The position numbers and the translations under genes are program-made. From contig CAKTPR010000105.1 in the NCBI GenBank assembly GCA_934591725.1, forward strand, positions 1 through 7,151: 7,151 bases of DNA, in the 5' to 3' direction. The notes under the pieces were generated by a model, which was not told where the DNA came from, did no database searches, and saw only the letters and a program-made list of their open reading frames with translations. Shown piece by piece: positions 1 to 5,842 of this stretch (the first letter of the stretch is position 1; each line of letters begins with the position of its first letter). The DNA comes from an uncultured Oscillospiraceae bacterium (GTDB lineage Bacteria; Bacillota; Clostridia; Oscillospirales; Oscillospiraceae).

Positions 1-1
1 G

Positions 2-835
2 GACGGGCGAATACACACGAACTTCCAGATGACCGTCACGGCTACAGGCAGACTGTCATCGACCGAACCGAACCTGCAAAACATACCCGTGCGCAGGAAG
101 CTTGGCGCGCAGATAAGAAAAATGTTCGTCGCGTCGCCGGGGAAGGTTCTGGTGGATGCGGATTACAGCCAGATCGAGCTGCGGCTGCTGGCGCACATAT
201 CCGGAGACAAGGCGATGCAGGAGGCCTTCCTGAGCGGTGAGGATTTCCACACCGTAACGGCGTCAAAGGTATTCGGAGTTCCGCTGGATGAGGTGACGCC
301 CGCTCTGCGCAGCAGGGCAAAGGCGGTAAACTTCGGGATAGTATACGGTATATCCGCCTTCTCACTGGCACAGGATATCGGAGTGTACCCCAGCGAAGCG
401 AAGGCGTACATGGAGGCGTATCTTGACAAATACCACGGTGTGCGCGATTATATGAAGAGCATCGTGGCAAAGGCCAAGGCGGACGGATATGTCGACACGC
501 TGTTTGCGCGCCGCAGATATCTGCCGGAGCTTAAAAGCTCTAACTTCAACGTGCGCTCCTTCGGCGAGCGCGTGGCGCTGAATATGCCAATACAGGGCAC
601 AGCCGCAGATATTATCAAGATCGCCATGGTCAATGTCCACAGGTGTCTTGCGGAGGAGGGACTTGAAGCGAAGCTTATCCTTCAGGTGCATGACGAGCTT
701 ATCGTGGAGTGCCCGGACAGCGAAGCGGAAAGGGTCAAGGAGATATTGACGCACGAGATGGAGAACGCGGCGTCGCTGGCTGTCCCGCTCACGGTCGACG
801 CGCACATAGGGCACAGCTGGGCGGAGGCGCACTGA
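2..835 (+). CDS. polA: DNA polymerase I, C-terminal polymerase domain (5' partial)
   Basis: Family A DNA polymerase, which fills gaps in repair and replaces Okazaki primers in the cytoplasm. The reading frame is open from base 2, and the first ATG (29) is internal, because the preceding residues already belong to the conserved stretch that leads into TATGRLSSTEPNLQNIP. Only the last 277 residues are present, about a third of a normal 850-930 aa PolI, so the exonuclease domains lie upstream. Counting from that ATG, motif A DYSQIELR starts at residue 45 (catalytic Asp at nt 161-163), motif B is R94-K98-F102-Y106 (RSRAKAVNFGIVYG), and motif C is VHDE at 220-223 (catalytic Asp at nt 692-694). All key polymerase residues are intact. 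The Phe of NFG is the usual family residue, not the Tyr found in phage T7 polymerase. The stop overlaps the rimI start by one base, so the two genes are co-transcribed. Identity is very secure. Confidence 0.97.
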   Translation, partial: DGRIHTNFQMTVTATGRLSSTEPNLQNIPVRRKLGAQIRKMFVASPGKVLVDADYSQIELRLLAHISGDKAMQEAFLSGEDFHTVTASKVFGVPLDEVTPALRSRAKAVNFGIVYGISAFSLAQDIGVYPSEAKAYMEAYLDKYHGVRDYMKSIVAKAKADGYVDTLFARRRYLPELKSSNFNVRSFGERVALNMPIQGTAADIIKIAMVNVHRCLAEEGLEAKLILQVHDELIVECPDSEAERVKEILTHEMENAASLAVPLTVDAHIGHSWAEAH

Positions 836-1278
836 TGGAGTTCAGGATCGTTGACGTGAGCACGGAGCACATCCCGCAGATCGAAGAGATCGAGCGAGAA
901 TGCTTTTCGCGTCCGTGGACCGCGGAGCAGCTGAAAAGCCAGATGCGCGACGCGCAGCATGAGTTCATTGCCACGATGGATGGCGGCAGGGTACTTGGCT
1001 ATGTAGGGCTCATGTATGTGCTGGACGAGGGCTACATCTCCAACGTTGCGGTGCATCCGGATGCCAGACGGCAGGGGATAGGCGACACGCTTATAGATGC
1101 ACTTGCAGCAAAGGCGGCGGAGCTTGAGCTTGCGTTCCTGACGCTCGAAGTGCGGGAGAGCAACGCTCCGGCGATCGCACTCTATGCCAAGCACGGCTTT
1201 CACCCTGTCGGAAAAAGAAAAAACTATTACGACGCCCCTAAGGAGGACGCCGTGTTAATGACTTGCTATTTGAAATGA
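835..1278 (+). CDS. rimI: Ribosomal protein S18 alanine N-acetyltransferase RimI
   Basis: GNAT-family acetyltransferase of 147 aa that transfers acetyl from acetyl-CoA to a protein N-terminus, classically Ala1 of ribosomal protein S18. The start is the ATG in the TGATG overlap with polA, preceded by GGAGG at 823-827 with 7 nt spacing. A longer in-frame start at 709 would lie inside polA and is rejected. The acetyl-CoA pyrophosphate loop is RRQGIG at residues 78-83, after the VAVHPDAR strand. Glu105 in LEVRESN and Tyr117 in IALYAKHGF keep the 12-residue spacing of the Glu103/Tyr115 catalytic pair described for Salmonella RimI. The tail motif KRKNYYDAPKEDAVLM is typical of the family. Length is normal (about 145-160 aa). 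It sits 10 nt before tsaD, a common pairing in bacteria. Some rimI-like proteins acetylate other targets; which applies here cannot be told from sequence. Confidence 0.94.
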   Translation: MEFRIVDVSTEHIPQIEEIERECFSRPWTAEQLKSQMRDAQHEFIATMDGGRVLGYVGLMYVLDEGYISNVAVHPDARRQGIGDTLIDALAAKAAELELAFLTLEVRESNAPAIALYAKHGFHPVGKRKNYYDAPKEDAVLMTCYLK

Positions 1279-1288
1279 GGCGTATGAT

Positions 1289-2290
1289 TTGAAGATACTT
1301 GCTTTTGAATCGACCTGCGATGAAACCGCAGTCGCCGTTGTAGAGGACGGCAGAAAGATACTGACAGATCAGATACTGTCTCAGGCTTCGCTCCATGCCG
1401 TTTACGGCGGAGTAGTGCCGGAGATCGCGTCGCGCTGCCATATAGAGGCGATATCCATTCTCTCGGAGCGCGCTATCAAGGCGGCGGGAATAGAGAAGAA
1501 GGATATCGACGCTGTTGCGGTATCGTACGCGCCGGGGCTCATAGGCGCGGTGCTTGTGGGCGTGAACTTCGCGAAGTCATGCGCGCTCGCGCTCGATAAG
1601 CCGCTTATACCTGTACACCACATAAGAGGGCACATCGCGGCAAACTATCTTGCATACCCGGAGCTTGAGCCGCCGTTTCTCTGCCTTGCGATATCCGGCG
1701 GAAACACTCTGCTTGTCGACGTGCGCGGCTATACCGACATGAAGATCATCGGCTGCACGAGAGACGATGCGGCGGGCGAATGCTTTGACAAGACCGCACG
1801 TGTGCTCGGCCTGCCGTACCCCGGCGGCAAGCCCATAGACGACCTGTCAAAGGGCGGGGACGACAGCCGTTATTCCTTCCCGATAGCGCATGTTGACGGG
1901 AACCCATACGACATGAGCTTTTCCGGACTCAAGACGGCAGTCATAAATCTTGTACATAATGCGCAGCAGAAAGGCGAAGAGATCGACCGCGCCGCGCTTG
2001 CTGCCTCATTTACCAAGGCTGTGAGCGACAGTCTTGTCCCCAGAACGATGATGGCCGCGAAGGAGCTCGGCTACGAAAAGATCGTCGTCGCGGGCGGTGT
2101 TGCGGCAAACTCAAGAATAAGAGCCGACTTTACCGCGGCTACGGAGAAGGCCGGGTGCAAGCTGTATGTGCCGCCGCTCAGGCTCTGCGGCGACAACGGC
2201 GCGATGATCGGCGCCCAGGGATATTATGAGTATCTGGCCGGGCACACGGCGGGCAGCGACCTCAACGCATACGCGACAATGGACATTTGA
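1289..2290 (+). CDS. tsaD: tRNA N6-threonylcarbamoyladenosine transferase subunit TsaD
   Basis: Kae1/Qri7/TsaD-family protein (formerly Gcp/YgjD), 333 aa, full length. With TsaB and TsaE it transfers the threonylcarbamoyl group from TC-AMP to A37 of ANN-decoding tRNAs. ASKHA fold: N-terminal LAFESTCDETAVAVV (residues 4-18), metal-binding H111/H115 in HHIRGH, the nucleotide loop AISGGNT (134-140), CFDKTARVLGLPYPGG (165-180), the second phosphate loop VAGGVAANS (267-275), and the metal-ligand Asp302 in LCGDNGAMIG. The start is TTG: the same frame has a stop at 1271-1273 and no ATG or GTG before the conserved N-terminus, and an ATGAGG ribosome-binding sequence lies just upstream at the rimI stop. 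The usual Glu or small residue in HHxxGH is Arg113 here. Partners tsaB and tsaE, often beside rimI-tsaD, are not in this window. Confidence 0.96.
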   Translation: MKILAFESTCDETAVAVVEDGRKILTDQILSQASLHAVYGGVVPEIASRCHIEAISILSERAIKAAGIEKKDIDAVAVSYAPGLIGAVLVGVNFAKSCALALDKPLIPVHHIRGHIAANYLAYPELEPPFLCLAISGGNTLLVDVRGYTDMKIIGCTRDDAAGECFDKTARVLGLPYPGGKPIDDLSKGGDDSRYSFPIAHVDGNPYDMSFSGLKTAVINLVHNAQQKGEEIDRAALAASFTKAVSDSLVPRTMMAAKELGYEKIVVAGGVAANSRIRADFTAATEKAGCKLYVPPLRLCGDNGAMIGAQGYYEYLAGHTAGSDLNAYATMDI

Positions 2291-2316
2291 GATAAACAAC
2301 TGTCGGGAGTTATGTT

Positions 2317-3003
2317 ATGGGTGTACATGACGGGCACAGAGAAAGACTCAGAGCACGTTTTGCAGAGCATGGGCTGGAAAGCTTTAATGAACTCAACGCC
2401 TTGGAACTGCTGCTTTGCTATGCGATCCCGCGGCGTGATACAAATGAGATCGCTCACAGACTGCTGGACGCCTTCGGCAGTCTCAGCGGAGTGTTTCAGG
2501 CGTCTATGCAGGAGCTTACCAGTATCCCCGGGATAGGCGAGAACGCGGCAACGCTGATACTTATGGTTCCGCAGATCGTTAAAAAGGCACATGTGTCTAA
2601 AGCGAAAGAGATCAAGATAATAAGAAACTCCACCGACGCCGGGAATTATCTTCTGCCGTATTTTCTTGACGAGCCGGATGAGATCGTTATGATGCTCTGC
2701 CTTGACAACAAACGCGCTGTCATCTGCTGCCGTGAAATGGGCAGGGGAGTGGTGAACTGCGTCGACGCGAATATACGCCGCATGGTTGAAACGGCGCTGA
2801 AGGTGAAGACGACTACAGTCATTGTTGCGCACAATCATCCGAACGGCGTCGCGCTGCCGTCGAGAGAGGACGATAATTTTACCCGTACCCTGTACCGTTC
2901 GCTCGGCCTGCTTGGGATAACGCTGGAGGATCATATAATCGTCGCAAACGATGAATTCGTATCTCTTGCGGATTCCGGAGTAATGCACCTGTTCAAGTAC
3001 TGA
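2317..3003 (+). CDS. radC: RadC family JAB/MPN-domain protein (UPF0758)
   Basis: A 228-aa RadC-type protein. The start is ATG at 2317, with GGGAG at 2305-2309 (7 nt spacing), 26 nt after tsaD, so it is the apparent last gene of the polA-rimI-tsaD operon. An N-terminal helix-hairpin-helix region spans about residues 25-95, with the DNA-contact-like loop SIPGIGENAATLI at 69-81. The C-terminal JAB/MPN domain carries the metalloprotease-like signature H172-N-H174-P ... S182-R-E-D185, matching HxH...SxxD. The HPRE-type segment common in RadC proteins is replaced by VDANIRRMVETAL (149-161), as I recall for many Clostridia. Despite the name, the original E. coli radC radiation phenotype is traced to recG, and the biochemical role of this family is not settled. 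Metal binding and protease or nuclease activity are inferred only. Confidence 0.92.
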   Translation: MGVHDGHRERLRARFAEHGLESFNELNALELLLCYAIPRRDTNEIAHRLLDAFGSLSGVFQASMQELTSIPGIGENAATLILMVPQIVKKAHVSKAKEIKIIRNSTDAGNYLLPYFLDEPDEIVMMLCLDNKRAVICCREMGRGVVNCVDANIRRMVETALKVKTTTVIVAHNHPNGVALPSREDDNFTRTLYRSLGLLGITLEDHIIVANDEFVSLADSGVMHLFKY

Positions 3004-3097
3004 TATGTCCTGCCAGGCAATCTGTTTATCCGTGGAGCTGTCTTACATTATGTAAACAAAAAACCGTTTCTTTTTCGTAACAGAACCCTGTTTGCGG

Positions 3098-3108
3098 TTT
3101 CGACAAAA
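3098..3108 (-). promoter_or_regulatory. Candidate Spo0A box
   Basis: On the minus strand this reads TTTTGTCGAAA, which contains the 0A-box consensus TGNCGAA of the sporulation regulator Spo0A exactly, with T/A flanks that also suit it. It is a single site, so chance cannot be excluded: a given 7-mer is expected roughly 0.06 times in a region of this length. No obvious promoter overlaps it, and the nearest downstream genes are the DnaA-like repeats and tRNA-Thr. Whether the organism has Spo0A is not shown by this window. Confidence 0.3.
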
Positions 3109-3154
3109 AACGCCAAAATTTCTGCAAAAGTTTGAAACATCAGGCGTTGACAGG

Positions 3155-3184
3155 TGTTGAAAAGCCTGTTGAAAATGTTGATAA
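3155..3184 (+). repeat. Cluster of DnaA-box-like 9-mers
   Basis: Three same-orientation 9-mers: TGTTGAAAA (3155-3163), TGTTGAAAA (3167-3175) and, directly abutting, TGTTGATAA (3176-3184). The reverse complement of the last, TTATCAACA, differs from the DnaA box TTATCCACA at one base; the other two differ at two. A weaker relative, CGTTGACAG, lies at 3145-3153. The direct repeats are seen in the sequence; DnaA binding is inferred. It is not a normal oriC, as no dnaA, rpmH or large box array is present. Confidence 0.4.
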
Positions 3185-3245
3185 CTATTTGCAGAATTTT
3201 TATTTGCTGGTGTTATGTAACTTTTTGAAACCGGTGTAATCACAA

Positions 3246-3334
3246 ATGCGCTGCGAACGAAAAGCACTGAAAATACAACGATTTTCGTGTGAACTCATAC
3301 CCGGCACGTTTAGTGCTAGCCATCGGACGCGTAT
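3246..3334 (+). ncRNA. Possible structured RNA element (low confidence)
   Basis: Nested inverted repeats seen by eye. An outer stem pairs ATGCGC (3246-3251) with GCGTAT (3329-3334) with one G-U pair. An inner stem pairs AGCACT (3263-3268) with AGTGCT (3312-3317) perfectly. Inside it are GAAAAT/ATTTTC (3269-3274 with 3281-3286, 6-nt loop) and GTGT/GCAC (3287-3290 with 3304-3307, one G-U), giving a three-way-junction shape. It does not carry the conserved cores I know for tmRNA, RNase P RNA, SRP RNA or T-box leaders. No clear promoter precedes it. Small stems are easy to find by hand, so it may be chance. Confidence 0.2.
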
Positions 3335-3447
3335 CATGAATTTACGGAATTATACAAATAGTTATATTAACACTGCTGCAGCTATCATGCCCGCAGCTTC
3401 AAAATGTAAAGACCACTTTTGGGATGGCCGACGGCAGCTTTTTTCCC

Positions 3448-3476
3448 TTGACAAGTACGCGTGTTTTTGATATTAT
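3448..3476 (+). promoter_or_regulatory. Sigma-A-type promoter of tRNA-Thr
   Basis: Consensus -35 TTGACA (3448-3453), a 17-bp spacer and -10 TATTAT (3471-3476, one mismatch to TATAAT). The predicted transcription start is about 3483, some 11 nt before the tRNA 5' end, so RNase P would remove only a short leader. Such a near-perfect promoter fits a stable-RNA gene. Confidence 0.85.
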
Positions 3477-3493
3477 TACAAAGCTAATTAATT

Positions 3494-3569
3494 GCTGGTA
3501 TAGCTCAGTCGGTAGAGCAGCTGATTCGTAATCAGCAGGTCGTGTGTTCGAGTCACATTACCAGCTCCA
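3494..3569 (+). tRNA. tRNA-Thr, anticodon CGT
   Basis: Full cloverleaf of 76 nt including an encoded CCA. The acceptor stem GCTGGTA (3494-3500) pairs with TACCAGC (3559-3565), followed by discriminator T3566 and CCA at 3567-3569. The D stem is GCTC/GAGC. The anticodon stem GCTGA/TCAGC encloses loop TTCGTAA, giving anticodon CGT, which reads ACG (Thr). The T arm is GTGTG, loop TTCGAGT, CACAT, with one G-U pair. Position 36-37 is U-A, so A37 is an expected target of t6A modification by the TsaD pathway encoded upstream. It is flanked by its own promoter and terminator, so it is a single-gene unit. It lies just before tgt, but tRNA-Thr is not a queuosine tRNA, so the adjacency is not functional in an obvious way. 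Confidence 0.97.
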
Positions 3570-3576
3570 TGAAGAG

Positions 3577-3616
3577 TCCCGGATAATTGCGAAAGCAGCG
3601 GTTATCCGGGATTTTT
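3577..3616 (+). terminator. Intrinsic terminator after tRNA-Thr
   Basis: A perfect 10-bp stem, TCCCGGATAA (3577-3586) with TTATCCGGGA (3602-3611), is followed by TTTTT (3612-3616). Inside, TGC-GAAA-GCA (3588-3597) forms a small GNRA-capped hairpin. It ends the tRNA transcript 8 nt after the CCA end. I see no strong promoter between this site and tgt. Confidence 0.88.
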
Positions 3617-3661
3617 ATGAAACCTTGGCAAAGCGGCCTTTTGCTGCGAGGAGAGAATTTC

Positions 3662-4792
3662 ATGTATAAGCTGATAAAGCAGGAAGGACACGCCCGCCGC
3701 GGTGAGTTCAGGACTCCACACGGTACGGTACAGACTCCCGTGTTCATGAACGTCGGTACGCAGGGCGCGATAAAGGGCGCGCTGAGCGCGGCCGACCTTA
3801 AGAACATAGGCTGCCAGATCGAGCTGTCCAATACCTATCATCTGCATGTGCGTCCCGGCGACGATCTGATAAAGGACATGGGCGGGCTGCATAAGTTCAT
3901 GACCTGGGACGGGCCTATCCTGACCGACAGCGGCGGCTTCCAGATATTCTCGCTTGCGAAGCTGCGCAAAATAACCGAGGAGGGCGTAAAGTTCAACTCG
4001 CATGTTGACGGACGGCACATCTTCATGGGGCCGGAGGAGAGTATGCGCATTCAGGCTAACCTCGGCTCGGATATCGCGATGGCCTTTGACGAGTGCATCA
4101 AGATCCCGTCTCCGCGCGAATATGTCCAGCGCTCGTGTGACAGGACCTATCGCTGGCTCCAGCGCTGCAAGGCGGCGCTTGCGGAGTATAACTCCATGGA
4201 CGACGCGGTGAACCCCGGTCAGATGCTCTTCGGAATAAATCAGGGGACAGTGTTTCATGATATCCGCATCGAGCACATGAAGAAGATAGCCGAGCTCGAC
4301 CTGCCCGGCTACGCGATAGGCGGGCTTGCGGTGGGCGAGACCCATCAGGAGATGTACGACACCATTGAGGCGGTGGAGGAGTATATGCCGAAGGACAAGC
4401 CGTGCTACCTCATGGGCGTCGGCACTCCATCCAACATTATCGAATCGGTCGCGCGCGGCGTTGATTTCTTCGACTGCGTCATGCCTGCCCGCAACGGGCG
4501 GCACGGGCACCTGTTCACATGGGGCGGGGTTATCAATATAAAAAACGAGAAGTACGCAAGGGATGAGCAGCCGATAGACCCGCAGTGCAGTTGTCCGGTG
4601 TGCCGCCGCTATTCGAGAGCATATGTGCGCCATCTTTTCAAGGCCGAGGAGATGCTCGCGATGCGCTTTGCCGTGACGCACAACCTTTATTTCTACAACA
4701 GCCTTATGCAGCGCATACGCGACAGTCTCGACGCCGGGGATTTCGGCGGCTTCAGAAACAAATTTACGGAAATTCTCGATAAACGCATCTAA
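3662..4792 (+). CDS. tgt: tRNA-guanine transglycosylase (queuosine pathway)
   Basis: 376-aa cytoplasmic enzyme that exchanges G34 of GUN-anticodon tRNAs (Asp, Asn, His, Tyr) for a queuine precursor. The start is ATG at 3662 with GAGGAGAG at 3648-3655 (6 nt spacing); an in-frame ATG at 3587 lies inside the tRNA terminator and is rejected. TIM-barrel signatures: TPHGTVQTPVFMNVGTQG (18-35), catalytic Asp89 in TDSGGFQ, Asp143 in FDEC, nucleophile Asp271 in FFDCVMPARNGRHGH. The zinc site is C309-x-C311-xx-C314 plus H340. Cys145 and Val224 (GGLAVGE) match the bacterial preQ1-type pocket residues Cys158/Val233 of the Zymomonas enzyme. The usual VQGG loop reads NQGT (193-196), which I recall from clostridial homologues. 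No terminator follows, so its transcript probably runs into yajC. The neighbouring queA often found upstream is absent; a tRNA gene sits there instead. Confidence 0.96.
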   Translation: MYKLIKQEGHARRGEFRTPHGTVQTPVFMNVGTQGAIKGALSAADLKNIGCQIELSNTYHLHVRPGDDLIKDMGGLHKFMTWDGPILTDSGGFQIFSLAKLRKITEEGVKFNSHVDGRHIFMGPEESMRIQANLGSDIAMAFDECIKIPSPREYVQRSCDRTYRWLQRCKAALAEYNSMDDAVNPGQMLFGINQGTVFHDIRIEHMKKIAELDLPGYAIGGLAVGETHQEMYDTIEAVEEYMPKDKPCYLMGVGTPSNIIESVARGVDFFDCVMPARNGRHGHLFTWGGVINIKNEKYARDEQPIDPQCSCPVCRRYSRAYVRHLFKAEEMLAMRFAVTHNLYFYNSLMQRIRDSLDAGDFGGFRNKFTEILDKRI

Positions 4793-4797
4793 GTATC

Positions 4798-4826
4798 TTG
4801 AATTTTGGCGAACTAACATATATAAT
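4798..4826 (+). promoter_or_regulatory. Strong promoter upstream of yajC
   Basis: -35 TTGAAT (4798-4803), an exact 17-bp spacer and perfect -10 TATAAT (4821-4826), in the short tgt-yajC gap. The start would be near 4833, leaving a 26-nt leader that ends in CGGAGGT. This gives yajC a supply independent of tgt. Confidence 0.8.
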
Positions 4827-4858
4827 ACAAATATACTTTTTTCGGAGGTAAACCCAAA

Positions 4859-5200
4859 ATGAATCTTATCCTTACCGGAGCCTCCACTGCAGGTGCAGGC
4901 GGCTCCACCATCCTTATGCTCGTGCTCATGTTTGTCGTTTTCTATTTCTTCTTTATCCGTCCGGAAAACAAGAAAAAGAAAAAGGTTGAAGATATGCGCA
5001 ACTCCCTGAGCCTTGGTGACGAGATCACCACTATCGGCGGCATGACCGGTAAGATCGTTCAGGTAACTGAAGACACAGTCACCTTCGAGACCGGTGAGGA
5101 CAGAGTCCGCATCCAGATCAAGAAGTGGGGCATTTCCACCACCGCTAAGATGGAAGCAGCCGAGGCCGAGGCTCGCACCAATAAGGGCAAGAAAAAGTAA
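4859..5200 (+). CDS. yajC: Preprotein translocase subunit YajC
   Basis: 113-aa single-pass membrane protein, an accessory partner of the SecDF-SecYEG translocase in the cytoplasmic membrane. A short N-terminus rich in Gly/Ala/Ser leads into one hydrophobic helix at about residues 16-33, ending in the family hallmark FYFFFIRPENKKKKK. The cytoplasmic domain follows with LGDEITTIGGMTGKIVQV (52-69), the usual GD-x-TIGG-x-GK core. The C-terminus is charged and rich in Glu, Ala and Lys, typical and probably disordered. The start ATG has GGAGG at 4844-4848 (10 nt spacing). Order tgt-yajC is classical; secD/secF are not in the window, and a small membrane gene comes next instead. It has its own promoter and is followed by a strong hairpin terminator. 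Confidence 0.95.
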   Translation: MNLILTGASTAGAGGSTILMLVLMFVVFYFFFIRPENKKKKKVEDMRNSLSLGDEITTIGGMTGKIVQVTEDTVTFETGEDRVRIQIKKWGISTTAKMEAAEAEARTNKGKKK

Positions 5201-5220
5201 TATAACCCGAATCATTTCAC

Positions 5221-5269
5221 CCTCCCGTTAATAAGATTGAGTGATCTTATTAACGGGAGGTGTTTTTTT
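5221..5269 (+). terminator. Terminator/attenuator hairpin carrying the next gene's RBS
   Basis: A perfect 17-bp inverted repeat (5221-5237 with 5244-5260) with 6-nt loop TGAGTG is followed by TG and seven T (5263-5269): a textbook intrinsic terminator 20 nt after the yajC stop. The 3' arm ends in GGGAGG (5255-5260), which is also the best ribosome-binding site for the downstream gene, whose TTG start overlaps the end of the T run. So in the folded state read-through RNA would have this site paired, and the element may act as an attenuator. That regulatory role is inferred. Confidence 0.9.
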
Positions 5270-5690
5270 GTTGTCTGCGAACAGCAGCGCCTTTGACGGC
5301 AGAGCCGCAGCGAGAGCCGCAGCGGCATGGACAGTGAGCGCGACAGTCCTGCTGACCATTGCGTCGGCCATAATAAATGCGTCCGACTGCGGAGAGTACA
5401 TAATGGGATATGTCTGCTCGGCGCTGAGCTTCCTGAGTGCATTTTCAGCCGGAGCCGCCGCAGCCGGGAAAGGCAGAAAGGGGACTTTGTATATAGGCGC
5501 GCTGACGGGAGCGGTCATTACGACCGTCCTGCTTACAGTGGGCTTTATCGTGAAGGGCGCGGAAACCGAAGCGTCGGCGGTGCTCAGCGTCGTCAGCTTC
5601 ACATTTGCAGGGAGCATAGCCGGGGCGGTAATCTTCGGGAGAGGGAGTGCGTCAAAGCGCAAACGCTACGCACCGCGCCCCCGTGCTTGA
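5268..5690 (+). CDS. Small four-helix membrane protein, TIGR04086-like
   Basis: 140-aa hydrophobic protein of unknown function. Predicted membrane helices are at about residues 17-37, 44-66, 73-96 and 102-124, followed by a strongly basic tail (SKRKRYAPRPRA). The helix layout, the length and the position directly after yajC fit the TIGR04086 family of clostridial membrane proteins; this assignment is from memory of the family, not from a search. I chose the TTG at 5268 because GGGAGG at 5255-5260 sits 7 nt upstream; TTG at 5271 is the alternative. A longer GTG start at 5241 lies in the loop of the terminator hairpin and has no ribosome-binding site. Expression probably depends on read-through from yajC, since no promoter fits between. 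The location suggests a link to secretion or envelope, which is inference only. Confidence 0.75.
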   Translation: MLSANSSAFDGRAAARAAAAWTVSATVLLTIASAIINASDCGEYIMGYVCSALSFLSAFSAGAAAAGKGRKGTLYIGALTGAVITTVLLTVGFIVKGAETEASAVLSVVSFTFAGSIAGAVIFGRGSASKRKRYAPRPRA

Positions 5691-5784
5691 CATAACGGAG
5701 ATACATAAAGAGGTTTTCGCGTTTATTTGCCCGCACCACAATGCTTTGCGGAAACGAATTGTAACAACAGTTAACATAAGCGAG

Positions 5785-5842
5785 AAAAAATTTGCTTTTT
5801 TTGAAAAAAGGACTTGATTATTTTGCAAGTTTGTAATATATT
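5785..5842 (+). promoter_or_regulatory. Promoter with upstream A-tracts
   Basis: -35 TTGATT (5814-5819), a 17-bp spacer (5820-5836) and -10 TATATT (5837-5842), each with good matches to the sigma-A consensus. Just upstream are A/T runs at 5785-5793, 5796-5802 and 5804-5809, roughly helically spaced for the first two, which could act as an UP element or a bend. The predicted start is near 5849. The rest of the 5691-5893 gap shows no gene and no clear terminator for the preceding gene. Confidence 0.65.

Larger units (their letters stand above)
3004..3447 (+). other. AT-rich intergenic region without a convincing gene
   Basis: About 440 bases between radC and the tRNA promoter, visibly poorer in GC than the flanking genes. 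Two 74-codon open frames (3246-3470 plus strand, 3043-3267 minus strand) have no family signature, no good ribosome-binding site and composition unlike the neighbours, so I do not call them. Visible elements are: a 6-bp palindrome TTACATTATGTAA (3043-3055), a Spo0A-type box (3098-3108), DnaA-box-like 9-mers (3155-3184), GTTATGTAAC (3212-3221), nested inverted repeats (3246-3334), and a GGCAGC followed by six T (3433-3444) that could pair with GCTGC near 3374. I see no clear intrinsic terminator right after radC. Confidence 0.6.

Noticed and set aside
709..834. Upstream in-frame start for rimI giving 42 extra residues
   Set aside because: The extension lies inside polA in another frame, is low-complexity, and the ATG at 835 has a perfect GGAGG 7 nt away and fits the family N-terminus.
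3004..3447. Chromosomal origin (oriC)
   Set aside because: Only about three weak DnaA-like boxes are present, and none of dnaA, dnaN, rpmH or gidA is nearby.
3246..3470. 74-codon plus-strand open frame in the gap
   Set aside because: No family signature or ribosome-binding site, and it runs through the -35 of the tRNA promoter.
3587..3661. Upstream in-frame ATG for tgt
   Set aside because: It lies within the tRNA-Thr terminator hairpin and has no ribosome-binding site; the extra 25 residues are not found in Tgt.
3602..5215. 537-codon open frame on the minus strand
   Set aside because: It lies exactly antisense to tgt and yajC, runs through the yajC promoter, and has no recognisable domain. 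Long antisense frames like this come from GC-rich codon use in the real genes.
5241..5267. GTG start for the TIGR04086-like gene
   Set aside because: The codon is in the hairpin loop with no ribosome-binding site, and the extension is just translated terminator stem.
5727..5757. Hairpin CCGCA/TGCGG flanked by GTTT/AAAC as a terminator
   Set aside because: There is no T run after it, and a large internal loop separates the two short stems.
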